This document shows positions 14,801 to 22,914 of a DNA stretch of 39,549 nt, one piece after another. This DNA comes from Pseudonocardia sp. (lineage in GTDB: Bacteria > Actinomycetota > Actinomycetes > Mycobacteriales > Pseudonocardiaceae): the NCBI RefSeq assembly GCF_025965585.1, contig NZ_JAOPWR010000272.1, forward strand, positions 1 to 39,549, given 5' to 3'. Below the pieces are notes generated by a model. That model did no database searches, was not told where the DNA came from, and saw nothing but the letters and a program-made list of their open reading frames with translations. A program made the translations under genes and the position numbers. The first letter of the stretch is position 1, and the number at the start of each line of letters is the position of its first letter.

Positions 14801-16255
14801 ATGGGCTATCTCGACAACCTGATCATCGACACGGACAACTACAAGCACTGCCACTACCCCCTGTACCCGAAGGGCACCGAGTACGTCTCGAGCTACATCG
14901 AGTCCCGCGGCGGCGACTTCGCGGTGACGCAGTTCGTCGGCCTGCAGGCGTACCTGCGCGAGAAGCTGATGAAGCCGATCTCGCTCGAGGACATCGACGA
15001 GGCAGAGTTCGTCGTCCGCGAGCAGGGGATGCACTTCAACCGCGAGAACTGGATGGGCATCCTCAACGACCACGGCGGCTTCCTGCCCGTCGAGATCGAG
15101 GCCGTCCCCGAGGGCACGGTCCTGCCGTCCCGCAACGTGCTCGTCCAGATCATCAACACCGACCCGAAGTACTTCTGGGCCACCAGCTTCTTCGAGACCG
15201 CGCTGCTGCGCGCCGTCTGGTACCCGACCACGATCGGCACCGTCAGCTGGCTGTCGAAGATGGTCATCCGCGAGGCGCTGTCGCGCACGGCCGACAGCAC
15301 GGCCGGGCTGCGCAACATGCTGCACGACTACGGCGCCCGTGGCGTCAGCTCGCAGCAGTCGGCCGCCCTCGGCGGCCTGGCGCACCTGGTCAACTTCGAC
15401 CAGAGCGACACCGTGCCCGGCATCCTCGCGGCGAAGCGCTTCTACAACGCGGGCAAGGTCTCGAACTCGGGCCCGAACTCCGAGCACGCCGGCTTCTGCG
15501 CCTGGGGCCGCGAGCACGAGGTCGACGCCCTGCGCAACATGCTCGACACGTTCGCCCCCGAGGGCTGCGCGCTCCTGCTCACCGACACCTACGACCACGA
15601 GAACTGCGTCAAGAACATCGTGGGCGGCGAGCTCAAGGAGCAGATCCGGAACTTCCCGGGCCTCGTCGGCATCCGTCCGGACTCGGGCGACATCGTCGAG
15701 GTCACCGCGGACACAACCGAGTGGCTGATGGACGCCTTCGGCTACGAGGTCAACTCGAAGGGCTTCAAGATCCTTCCGCCGTTCGTCCGGGTGGTCCAGG
15801 GCGACGGCGTGAACTTCCACAGCCTGCCGCAGGTCTACATGGAGCTCGAGCGCCGCGGCCTCGCCGCGGACAACGCGGTCTTCGGCATGGGTGGCGGCCT
15901 CCTGCAGCACTGGAACCGCGACACGATGAACTTCGGCCAGAAGGCATCCGCGGTGTGCGTGGACGGCGAGTGGCGCGACATCGCCAAGCAGCCCACCGGT
16001 GCCACGTTCAAGACGTCGAAGAAGGGCCGGCTCGCGCTCAAGCACGAGAACGGCGTCTACACGACCGTGCCGAAGGGCTCCATCCCCGAGTCCGAGAACG
16101 TGCTCAAGCCGGTGTTCCGCAACGGCAAGCTGCTCAAGAAGTGGGACTTCACCGAGCTGATCGCCAACGCGGAGAAGGACGTCCCGGAGTCCTACTACAT
16201 CGACCACGTCGGACAGATGCGGACGGTCGCCAGCGAGCTGGCCGTCACCGTCTGA
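14801..16255 (+). CDS. nadV: Nicotinamide phosphoribosyltransferase (NAMPT/NadV)
   Basis: 484 residues, the usual NAMPT length. It condenses nicotinamide with PRPP to nicotinamide mononucleotide in the cytoplasm. Residues matching the human enzyme are visible: Asp176 in LHDYGARGVSSQQ (human Asp219, amide recognition), His229 in NSEHAGFCAWG (human catalytic His247), Arg292 and Asp294 in GIRPDSGD (human Arg311/Asp313), and LLQHWNRDTMNFGQK near the C-terminus. The start is the ATG at 14801 with GGAAGG upstream; the longer frame upstream is the regulatory region. It heads a string of genes in the same direction (HAD, PRPP synthetase, FGD, ALDH, glutaryl-CoA dehydrogenase). Most actinobacteria recycle nicotinamide through nicotinamidase, so a regulated NAMPT is unusual. 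Confidence 0.9.
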   Translation: MGYLDNLIIDTDNYKHCHYPLYPKGTEYVSSYIESRGGDFAVTQFVGLQAYLREKLMKPISLEDIDEAEFVVREQGMHFNRENWMGILNDHGGFLPVEIEAVPEGTVLPSRNVLVQIINTDPKYFWATSFFETALLRAVWYPTTIGTVSWLSKMVIREALSRTADSTAGLRNMLHDYGARGVSSQQSAALGGLAHLVNFDQSDTVPGILAAKRFYNAGKVSNSGPNSEHAGFCAWGREHEVDALRNMLDTFAPEGCALLLTDTYDHENCVKNIVGGELKEQIRNFPGLVGIRPDSGDIVEVTADTTEWLMDAFGYEVNSKGFKILPPFVRVVQGDGVNFHSLPQVYMELERRGLAADNAVFGMGGGLLQHWNRDTMNFGQKASAVCVDGEWRDIAKQPTGATFKTSKKGRLALKHENGVYTTVPKGSIPESENVLKPVFRNGKLLKKWDFTELIANAEKDVPESYYIDHVGQMRTVASELAVTV

Positions 16256-16291
16256 CCTCCCGCCAGCGGCACGCCCGCCGCGGCCCCTGCG

Positions 16292-16332
16292 CCGCCGCGG
16301 CCCGAAGGACCTCGTCCGTCGGGCCGCGGCGG
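16292..16332 (+). terminator. GC-rich hairpin between NAMPT and the HAD gene
   Basis: A 14-bp perfect stem (16292-16305 with 16319-16332) with a 13-nt loop follows the NAMPT stop by 37 bp. The next gene starts only 36 bp later with no obvious promoter, so this may be an attenuating or transcript-stabilising hairpin rather than a full stop. Confidence 0.5.
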
Positions 16333-16367
16333 GCCGGATGATCCTTCGACCCTGGAGTTCGCCACCG

Positions 16368-17018
16368 ATGACTCGACTGCACGTCTTCGACATGGACGGG
16401 ACCCTGCTGCGAGGAGCGGCGTCGGTTGAGCTCGCCCGTCACCTCGGGACCTTCGAGCCGGCCGACCGGATCGAGCGCGCGTGGTTGCGCGGCGAGATCA
16501 GCGACATCGGGTTCTGGGAGGCCATGCTCCCGCTCTGGGCGGATGCCTCGGAGGCCGAGATCGACGACGCCTTCGCGGCCGCGGCCTGGATCGGGGGAGT
16601 GCGCGAGGTCTTCGACGACATCACCGCACGCGGCGAGTACATCGCGGTCATCTCGCAGTCCCCGCACTTCTTCGTGCGGCGCCTGGAGGCGTGGGGGGCG
16701 CACCGTACGTTCGGGTCCCGCGTGGTGCCCGGCGAGCCGACGACCCAGGACCTGCTGCTGACCCTGCAGCACAAGGTCGACATCACCCTGGGGCTGCTCG
16801 ACGAGCTGGGGCTGCGCGAGGAGGAGTGCATCGCGTACGGGGACTCGACGTCGGACACGCTGCTGTTCGACCGGCTGCCGCACACGGTGGGCATCAACTG
16901 CAACGAGGTGCTGCGCGAACGGGCGTCCGTCTGCTTCGACGGCGACGACCTCCGCGAGGCCTACTCCCTCGGGAGGTCGCTGTTGGACGGCGCCACGACA
17001 TCGACGGAGCGCATCTGA
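16368..17018 (+). CDS. HAD-superfamily (SerB-like, HAD-IB) phosphatase
   Basis: 216 residues. Motif I is HVFDMDGTLL (nucleophile and acid Asp), motif II is VISQSPHFFVRRLEAWG, and motif III/IV is YGDSTSDTLLFD, with a helical cap between motifs I and II as in phosphoserine-phosphatase-like HAD-IB enzymes. It starts at the ATG at 16368 with CTGGAG upstream and shares one base with the next gene. Sandwiched between NAMPT and PRPP synthetase, it could act on NMN, another nucleotide or a sugar phosphate; this is context only. Confidence 0.8.
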   Translation: MTRLHVFDMDGTLLRGAASVELARHLGTFEPADRIERAWLRGEISDIGFWEAMLPLWADASEAEIDDAFAAAAWIGGVREVFDDITARGEYIAVISQSPHFFVRRLEAWGAHRTFGSRVVPGEPTTQDLLLTLQHKVDITLGLLDELGLREEECIAYGDSTSDTLLFDRLPHTVGINCNEVLRERASVCFDGDDLREAYSLGRSLLDGATTSTERI

Positions 17019-18046
17019 TGAGCATCGACACCGACGTCCCCCGGGGGACGGCCCACGGCACCAGCCTCCCGCTCGGCTACAACAAACGCCTCATGGTCTT
17101 CTCCGGCCGGGCGAACCCCGCGCTCGCGGGGGCGATCGGCGAGCAGCTCGGCATCGGCCTGGGGCCCGTCACCCTGAAGACCTTCTCCAACGACGAGGTC
17201 TACTGCCGCTTCAACGACTCGATCCGTGGCGCCGACGTGTTCATCGTCCAGCCGATGTGCGCGAACGCGGAGAACGGCGTCAACGCGAACGACGCCCTGC
17301 TCGAGCTGCTGGTCATGATCGACGCGGCCGTGGGTGCCAGCGCGCACCGCGTGATCGCGGTGACGCCGTGGTTCGGCTACTCCCGACAGGACAAGAAGTC
17401 CGCGCCCCGCGAGCCGATCTCGGCCCGCCTGGTGGCCCGCATGCTGGAGGCCGCCGGCATCGACCGCGTCCTGACCATGGACCTCCACGCCGGTCAGCTC
17501 CAGGGTTTCTTCCAGCGACCCGTCGACCACATGACCGCCCTGATGATGCTCGCCGACCACTTCGCGGGGCTCGACGGCGACCTGGTCGTCGTCGCTCCGG
17601 ACGCCGGCCGGGTCAAGCTGAACAAGCAGTTCGCCACCCGTATGGGGGCCGGGCTGGCGATCCTGGACAAGGAGCGCCCGCAGCAGCAGGTCGCGGAGAT
17701 CGGACACGTGATCGGCGACGTACGCGGGAAGACCGCCATCATCCTGGACGACATCATCGACACCGCCGGCACGCTGCGTGCGGCCGGCGAGGCGGTGGTC
17801 CGGGCGGGGGCGAAGCGGGTCTTCGCCGCGGCCACGCACCCGGTGTTCAGCGGGCGCGCCTACGAGAACCTGGCCGCCTCGCCGTTCGAGCAGATCGTGG
17901 TGACGGACTCGATCCCGCTGCGCCCGGGAGCGCCGGACAACGTGCACGTCGTGTCCTGCGCGCCCCTCCTCGCGGACTCCATCCGCCGGATCTTCACCGA
18001 CGACTCGGTCAGCGAGGTCTTCGGCGGCAAGAACCACCTGTTCTAG
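17018..18046 (+). CDS. prs: Ribose-phosphate pyrophosphokinase (PRPP synthetase)
   Basis: 342 residues, a class I PRPP synthetase: FSNDEVYCRFNDSIRG, the ATP-binding GYSRQDKKSAPREPISARL, catalytic-loop DLHAGQLQGFF, APDAGRVKLNKQ and the PRPP-binding DDIIDTAGTL are all present. It makes PRPP from ribose 5-phosphate and ATP. The ATG overlaps the HAD stop (TGATG), so they are translationally coupled. The housekeeping copy normally sits beside glmU, so this is probably a second, dedicated paralogue feeding NAMPT. The sequence TAGAAAC at its stop codon matches one arm of the LacI operator, but the rest does not. Confidence 0.92.
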   Translation: MSIDTDVPRGTAHGTSLPLGYNKRLMVFSGRANPALAGAIGEQLGIGLGPVTLKTFSNDEVYCRFNDSIRGADVFIVQPMCANAENGVNANDALLELLVMIDAAVGASAHRVIAVTPWFGYSRQDKKSAPREPISARLVARMLEAAGIDRVLTMDLHAGQLQGFFQRPVDHMTALMMLADHFAGLDGDLVVVAPDAGRVKLNKQFATRMGAGLAILDKERPQQQVAEIGHVIGDVRGKTAIILDDIIDTAGTLRAAGEAVVRAGAKRVFAAATHPVFSGRAYENLAASPFEQIVVTDSIPLRPGAPDNVHVVSCAPLLADSIRRIFTDDSVSEVFGGKNHLF

Positions 18047-18104
18047 AAACCAGATCTCCTGCGCCCCGAGGACCACCCCGGTGCGCGTTCGGAAAGGACA
18101 GCAC

Positions 18105-19151
18105 GTGACCGGCATCAGTGGCACAGCCATGCCCGCGGATGGGATCAGGATCGGGTACAAGGCCTCGGCCGAGCAGTTCGGTCCGCGGGAGCTGCTCGAG
18201 TTCTCGGTCGAGGCGGAGGACCGCGGCCTCGACATGGTCGCGGTGTCGGACCACTTCCAGCCGTGGCGCCACCACGGCGGCCACGCGCCGAACGCGCTGG
18301 CCTGGCTGGGGGCGCTCGGCGGCGCGACCCGGCGGGCGACCCTGGCGACGAGCGTGCTGACGCCGACGCTGCGGTACCACCCGTCGATCGTCGCCCAGGC
18401 GTTCGGAACCCTCGGCGCACTCAACCCGGGCCGGGTCATCCTGGGCATCGGCTCGGGCGAGGCGATGAACGAGACGCCGGCCACCGGGGCGGAGTTCCCG
18501 GGGGCGAAGGAACGGCGGATGCGGCTCGCGGAGTCGATCACCCTGATGCGCCGGTTGTGGACCGAGGACCGGGTCGACTTCGAGGGCACCTACTACCGGA
18601 CCGAGAAGGCGACCGTCTACGACCGGCCCGAGCAGCCGGTGCCGATCTACGTGGCCGCCTCGGGACCACTGGCGGCCAAGCTCGCCGGACGCGTCGGTGA
18701 CGGGTTCATCTGCACCAGCGGCAAGGACCCGGAGCTGTACAAGACGCTCCTGGCCAACGTCGCGGAGGGCGCCGAGGCGGCGGGACGGGACCCGGGCTCG
18801 CTGCGCCGGATGATCGAGATCAAGGTGTCCTACGACCGGGACATCGAGACCGCGCGGACGGCCTGCCACTGGTGGGCGGCGCTGGCACTGAGCTCCGAGC
18901 AGAAGACCGGGGTCGAGGACCCGCTGGAGATGGAGCGGCTCGCCGACGCCAACGCGGACAAGGCGCACACCCGGTTCATCGTCTCCGACGACCCCGCCGA
19001 GGTGATCGACCGGATCGGCACGTACCTCGACCTCGGTTTCACGGACCTGGTGCTGCACGGTCCGGGTGGCGATCAGCACCGCTTCCTGGAGCAGTTCACC
19101 ACCGACGTGCTGCCCGGGCTCCGCGACCGCGCGAAGGCGGGTCCGGCGTGA
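18105..19151 (+). CDS. fgd: F420-dependent glucose-6-phosphate dehydrogenase
   Basis: 348 residues of the luciferase-like (LLM) fold, close to mycobacterial FGD1 over its whole length: GYKASAEQFGPREL, SDHFQPWRHHGGHAPNAL (FGD1 His40 region) and GIGSGEAMNE (FGD1 Glu109). Residues matching FGD1's glucose-6-phosphate phosphate ligands are kept: CTSGK (Lys198), SSEQK (Lys259) and the Arg before FIVSDDP (Arg283). It reduces F420 to F420H2 while oxidising glucose 6-phosphate. I choose the GTG at 18105, which has GGAAAGGA upstream. Its stop overlaps the next start by 4 nt. Confidence 0.88.
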   Translation: MTGISGTAMPADGIRIGYKASAEQFGPRELLEFSVEAEDRGLDMVAVSDHFQPWRHHGGHAPNALAWLGALGGATRRATLATSVLTPTLRYHPSIVAQAFGTLGALNPGRVILGIGSGEAMNETPATGAEFPGAKERRMRLAESITLMRRLWTEDRVDFEGTYYRTEKATVYDRPEQPVPIYVAASGPLAAKLAGRVGDGFICTSGKDPELYKTLLANVAEGAEAAGRDPGSLRRMIEIKVSYDRDIETARTACHWWAALALSSEQKTGVEDPLEMERLADANADKAHTRFIVSDDPAEVIDRIGTYLDLGFTDLVLHGPGGDQHRFLEQFTTDVLPGLRDRAKAGPA

Positions 19152-20647
19152 CGGTCTCGGCCCCCGAGCAGGCGTCCGGCGCCGGGACCGTGGCGACGAT
19201 CCGCCACCTCGTCGCAGGCAGCTGGACCGACGGTGACGGCGGCGAACTGGTCGACACGAACCCGGCGCGGCCCTCCGAGGTCGTCGCCCGCGGAAAGCTC
19301 GCCGGCACCGAGGAACTCGACGCCGCCGTGCAGGGCGCGGTCGCGGCGTTCCCCGGCTGGGCCGCCACCCCGTTCCCCGGGCGCGGTGAGATCCTGGCCC
19401 GGGCCGCCGCCGTCCTCGACGCGAACGCACCCGCCTGGGGTGCGGAACTCGCACGCGAGGAGGGCAAGACCCTCGCCGAGGGTGTCGGCGAGGTGCGGCG
19501 CGCGGCGGAGATCTTCCGGTTCTTCGCCACCGAGGGCCTCCGCCCGATCGGGGAGGTCTACGCGTCGCCGCGGCCGGGGGAGCAGATCCAGCTCGTCCAC
19601 CGGCCCGTCGGCCCGGTGGCCGTGATCACCCCCTTCAACTTCCCGATCGCCATCCCGGCCTGGAAGATCGCGCCGGCGCTGGCGTACGGCAACACCGTGG
19701 TGTGGAAGCCGGCCAGCTCGGTGCCGCTGCTGGCGATGCGTCTCGCCGAGGCGCTCGTCGAGGCGGGGCTTCCGGGCGGGGTGCTCTCGCTCGTGATCGG
19801 CGAGGGGGCGATCGGGGGACGGCTCGTCGAGCACCCCGGGATCTCCCGGGTCACCTTCACCGGATCCACGGGTGTGGGGCGCCGGCTCATCGAGAGGTGC
19901 GGGGCGCTCGGCCGCCCCATCCAGACCGAGATGGGCGGGAAGAACGCCGCCGCAGTGCTGGGCGACGCCGACCTCGAGCTCGCGGTGGACCAGGTGATCG
20001 CCGGTGCCTTCCGGTCCACCGGGCAGAAGTGCACCGCCACGTCCCGGGTCGTCGTCACCGACGCGGTGGCGGACGAGTTCGTGGCTCGTCTCACCGCTCG
20101 GGCCGACGCGCTGGCCGTCGGGGACCCGACGGACGCCGCCGTGCAGATGGGCCCGCTCGTGTCCGGCGCGGCCCGGGACGGCGTGCTCGCGGCGGTCGCC
20201 GGAGCGACCGGGCGCGCTGGGGTCAGGCTGCTCGCCGGTGGCACCGCCTACACCGACGAACGCGCCGACGGCGCGTTCCTGCCACCGACCGTTGTCGAGC
20301 TCGCCGGCGACGACCCGCTGTGGCGCGAGGAGCTGTTCGGACCGGTCCTGGCGGTGCGGCGTGCGGCGACCGACCGGGAGGCGCTCGAGCTCGTCAACGA
20401 CAGCGTCTTCGGTCTCTCCGCGGCCGTCTTCACCGACAACCTGCAGGCGGTCATGACCGCCATGGAGACGGTGGACGTCGGCATCCTGCACATCAACTCG
20501 GAGACCGCCGGTGCGGACCCGCACGTTCCGTTCGGCGGCAGCAAGGAGAGCGGCTTCGGTCCGAAGGAGCAGGGCCGAGCCGCTCGGGAGTTCTTCACGA
20601 CGACCACCACCGTCTACCTGAAGGCCTCCGGCCCCCTCGAGCGGTGA
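19148..20647 (+). CDS. Aldehyde dehydrogenase, alpha-ketoglutaric-semialdehyde-dehydrogenase-like
   Basis: 499 residues of the ALDH superfamily. Markers are TPFNFPIAIPAWK, EMGGKN (Glu261), FTGSTGVGRR and catalytic Cys295 in STGQKCTATSR. The LVAGSWTDGDGG/NPARPSEVVA start and the GILHINSETAGADPHVPFGGSKESGFGPKEQG ending resemble KGSADH and dicarboxylic semialdehyde dehydrogenases, consistent with oxidation of a C5 semialdehyde to a diacid. The GTG start overlaps the FGD stop (GTGA), and the glutaryl-CoA dehydrogenase follows after 46 bp. It is only distantly similar to the aldehyde dehydrogenase at 7690, so the two probably have different substrates. Confidence 0.87.
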   Translation: MTVSAPEQASGAGTVATIRHLVAGSWTDGDGGELVDTNPARPSEVVARGKLAGTEELDAAVQGAVAAFPGWAATPFPGRGEILARAAAVLDANAPAWGAELAREEGKTLAEGVGEVRRAAEIFRFFATEGLRPIGEVYASPRPGEQIQLVHRPVGPVAVITPFNFPIAIPAWKIAPALAYGNTVVWKPASSVPLLAMRLAEALVEAGLPGGVLSLVIGEGAIGGRLVEHPGISRVTFTGSTGVGRRLIERCGALGRPIQTEMGGKNAAAVLGDADLELAVDQVIAGAFRSTGQKCTATSRVVVTDAVADEFVARLTARADALAVGDPTDAAVQMGPLVSGAARDGVLAAVAGATGRAGVRLLAGGTAYTDERADGAFLPPTVVELAGDDPLWREELFGPVLAVRRAATDREALELVNDSVFGLSAAVFTDNLQAVMTAMETVDVGILHINSETAGADPHVPFGGSKESGFGPKEQGRAAREFFTTTTTVYLKASGPLER

Positions 20648-20693
20648 CGCCCCGCTCGGCAATTGAGAAGCTGACACCGATGGAGAACGTCTC

Positions 20694-21866
20694 ATGGCAT
20701 CCGTGATGAAAGACCCGCTCGACCTGCTCGACGTCTCCTCGCTGCTGAGCGAGGAGGAGCGTGACATCCAGAGGACGGTTCGGGACTTCCTCGACGACCG
20801 GGTGCGCCCGCACATCGGCGAGTGGTTCGAGGACGGCCGGTTCCCTCGTGAGCTGGTCCCCGAGCTGGGCAAGATGGGCCTGCTCGGCATGCACCTGGAG
20901 GGATACGGCTGCGCCGGCACGAATGCGGTCAGCTACGGCCTCGCGTGCCTGGAGCTGGAGGGAGTCGACTCCGGCCTGCGCAGCTTCGTCTCCGTCCAGG
21001 GCTCGCTGTCGATGTACTCGATCTGGAGGTGGGGATCGGAGGAGCAGAAGCAGGAGTGGCTCCCGAGACTCGCGGCCGGCGAGGCGATCGGGTGCTTCGG
21101 CCTGACCGAGCCGGACTTCGGCTCGAACCCGTCCGGCATGCGGACCCGCGCGGTGCGCGACGGTGCGGACTGGATCCTCGACGGCTCGAAGATGTGGATC
21201 ACCAACGGCGGCATCGCGGATGTCGCCACGGTGTGGGCGCAGACCGAGGACGGCATCCGCGGGTTCCTGGTGCCGCGTGGCACGCCCGGATTCACCACGA
21301 GCGACATCAAGCACAAGCTGTCCCTGCGGGCGTCGGTGACCTCGGAGCTGGCGTTCGACAACGTCCGGCTGCCGGCCTCGGCCCAGCTGCCGGAGGCCCG
21401 TGGGCTCGGCGGCCCGCTGGCCTGTCTCAACGAGGCGCGCTTCGGGATCCTGTTCGGCGCGGTGGGCGCGGCGCGGGACAGCCTGCAGGCCGCGCTGAGC
21501 TACGCCGACGCCCGGATCCAGTTCGACAAGCCGATCAGCGCTTTCCAGCTCACGCAGAAGAAGCTGGCCGACATGGCGGTGTCCCTGAACTCCTCCATGC
21601 TGCTCGCCCTGCACCTCGGGCGGCTCAAGGACGACCACAGGATCCGGCCCGAGCAGGTCTCGGTCGGCAAGCTCAACAACGTCCGGGAGGCGATCGCGAT
21701 CGCGCGGGAGTGCCGGACCATCCTGGGTGGCAGCGGTATCTCGCTCGAGTACTCGCCGCTGCGGCACGCGAACAACCTCGAGTCGGTCCGCACCTACGAG
21801 GGCACCGACGAGGTGCACACCCTCACGATCGGACAGGCGCTGACAGGCCATCCAGCGTACCGGTGA
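20694..21866 (+). CDS. gcdH: Glutaryl-CoA dehydrogenase (acyl-CoA dehydrogenase family)
   Basis: 390 residues. It follows human GCDH through GYGCAGTNAVSYGLACLELEGVDSGLRS, GCFGLTEPDFGSNPSGM, KLSLRASVTSE and RTYEGTDEVHTL. The catalytic base is Glu369 in YEGT, and the substrate-carboxylate Arg (human Arg94 mature) is retained in DSGLRSFVSVQGSL. The family oxidises and decarboxylates glutaryl-CoA to crotonyl-CoA using FAD. It ends the long plus-strand series and is followed by a strong hairpin. Together with the CaiB/BaiF transferase it suggests a glutarate route. Another short dicarboxylyl-CoA cannot be excluded. Confidence 0.8.
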   Translation: MASVMKDPLDLLDVSSLLSEEERDIQRTVRDFLDDRVRPHIGEWFEDGRFPRELVPELGKMGLLGMHLEGYGCAGTNAVSYGLACLELEGVDSGLRSFVSVQGSLSMYSIWRWGSEEQKQEWLPRLAAGEAIGCFGLTEPDFGSNPSGMRTRAVRDGADWILDGSKMWITNGGIADVATVWAQTEDGIRGFLVPRGTPGFTTSDIKHKLSLRASVTSELAFDNVRLPASAQLPEARGLGGPLACLNEARFGILFGAVGAARDSLQAALSYADARIQFDKPISAFQLTQKKLADMAVSLNSSMLLALHLGRLKDDHRIRPEQVSVGKLNNVREAIAIARECRTILGGSGISLEYSPLRHANNLESVRTYEGTDEVHTLTIGQALTGHPAYR

Positions 21867-22272
21867 ACGGCCTCATCGACGGGCAGGACATCGACGGCGC
21901 CGATCCGCCCACGCGGATCCTGCCGTGATTCCCCGAGCTGTCGCCAACACCGCTACACCCTCCTGACCTGCGGGTCAGGAGGGTGTAGTGCCGTCCGGAC
22001 CTGATCGTCGGACACCTGCTGGGCCGCCTGGGCCCGGCTGTCGCGAACGGAATGTGGCCACGCTGGTTCCGGGTCGGGGCGCACAGCCGTACAGCGGCAC
22101 GGAGATGCGGCCATGTGGTGCTAGCCCGGGGGCGTTTCCTGGGCGTACTTTCGCGGCCCTGAGTGGAGGGCCGTTCGCAGTGGTGGGACTCACGATGCGC
22201 TGGCCTTTGGTCGTAGTCGCCTCAACGGTGGGGGTAACTGACCGGGTTCGGTCCACTGCAAGGGAGAGGGTC
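21867..22272. other. Intergenic stretch with terminator, no gene seen
   Basis: About 400 bp. It contains the hairpin terminator at 21953-21988 and then roughly 280 bp of GC-rich sequence leading to the small ORF at 22273. I see no convincing promoter or coding frame in it. Confidence 0.4.
21953..21988 (+). terminator. Terminator after the glutaryl-CoA dehydrogenase gene
   Basis: A perfect 16-bp inverted repeat (CTACACCCTCCTGACC and its complement) with a 4-nt TGCG loop, 86 bp after the stop codon. It closes the NAMPT-to-gcdH transcription unit. Confidence 0.85.
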
Positions 22273-22584
22273 ATGCGCTTCATGATCACGTGCCGCATTC
22301 CGGTGGAAAAGGGAAATCAGCTTGCAAGGGCGGGAACGTTGGGTTCGACCATCCAGTCCATCGTGGAGGAGATGAAGCCGGAGGTTGCGTACTTCGCCGA
22401 CATGGAGGGCGGACGAGGCGGATACATCGTCGTCAACATGGACGACGCATCCCAGATCCCCGCCATGGCGGAACCCCTTTTCCTCGGGTTGGGAGCATCC
22501 ATCCAGATTCATCCGGTGATGACCCCGGAGGACTTGGGCAAGGCGAGCCCGGCGATCGAGCAAGCGGCCAAGAAGTACGGTTGA
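22273..22584 (+). CDS. Small conserved protein, probable dimeric alpha/beta-barrel fold
   Basis: 103 residues from an ATG after GGGAGAGGG. The layout MRFMITCRIPVEKGN, GTLGSTIQSIVEEMKPEVAYFADMEGGRGGYIVVNM, AEPLFLGLGASIQIHPVMTPEDL is that of a small family sometimes labelled 'panthothenate synthetase' in mycobacterial genomes, without biochemical support. The strand-helix-strand pattern and a strand ending in HPVM fit a ferredoxin-like dimeric barrel. No catalytic residue is evident. It stands alone, with decayed sequence downstream. Confidence 0.7.
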   Translation: MRFMITCRIPVEKGNQLARAGTLGSTIQSIVEEMKPEVAYFADMEGGRGGYIVVNMDDASQIPAMAEPLFLGLGASIQIHPVMTPEDLGKASPAIEQAAKKYG

Positions 22585-22914
22585 GGGACACGCCGGGCTG
22601 TGCACCGCACTGGGCACATCCGACGAGAAGGAAGGGCGGCACGCGACGACAGACCCTGCTGTCGAGGTTCGAACCGCAGGCGAAGCCGCCCGACGGGGAC
22701 CCGCCGAGCTTCGACGTCACGTCCGGCCGGGCACGGCGCGCTGCTGGATGGCAACGACTCCGGGGTGCCGACCGAGGCCTCCTGCGAACCCCACGTCACG
22801 ATGACGGGTGAGACGACCTTCGTCGAGGACGGCGAGATGGTGTTCGACGGTGGGGCCCGCGGCTGAGCACGATCGGTGCCGGAGCCATCGAGCCCTCCGA
22901 CGAGGAGGGCACAG
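22585..22914 (+). other. Intergenic stretch with a possible gene remnant
   Basis: About 330 bp. One frame ending with the TGA at 22866 reads GALLDGNDSGVPTEASCEPHVTMT...VFDGGARG and looks coding over its last 40 residues, but the upstream part of the frame is Arg-rich noise and there is no ribosome-binding site before its GTG at 22600. Probably a gene scrap of unknown family. Confidence 0.25.

Noticed and set aside
14717..16393. 558-residue open frame on the minus strand
   Set aside because: It is antisense to NAMPT, whose catalytic residues are intact. Val/Asp/Glu/Arg-rich shadow sequence.
14801..18046. Anti-phage defence island interpretation of NAMPT and Prs
   Set aside because: No NADase, defence effector, integrase or phage gene is nearby. 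LacI operators and metabolic neighbours fit a catabolic role better; the NARP1 resemblance is kept only as a finding to test.
18041..18057. Additional LacI operator between prs and fgd (TAGAAACCAGATCT)
   Set aside because: Only the left arm matches and it includes the stop codon of prs; 8 of 14 positions overall is too weak.
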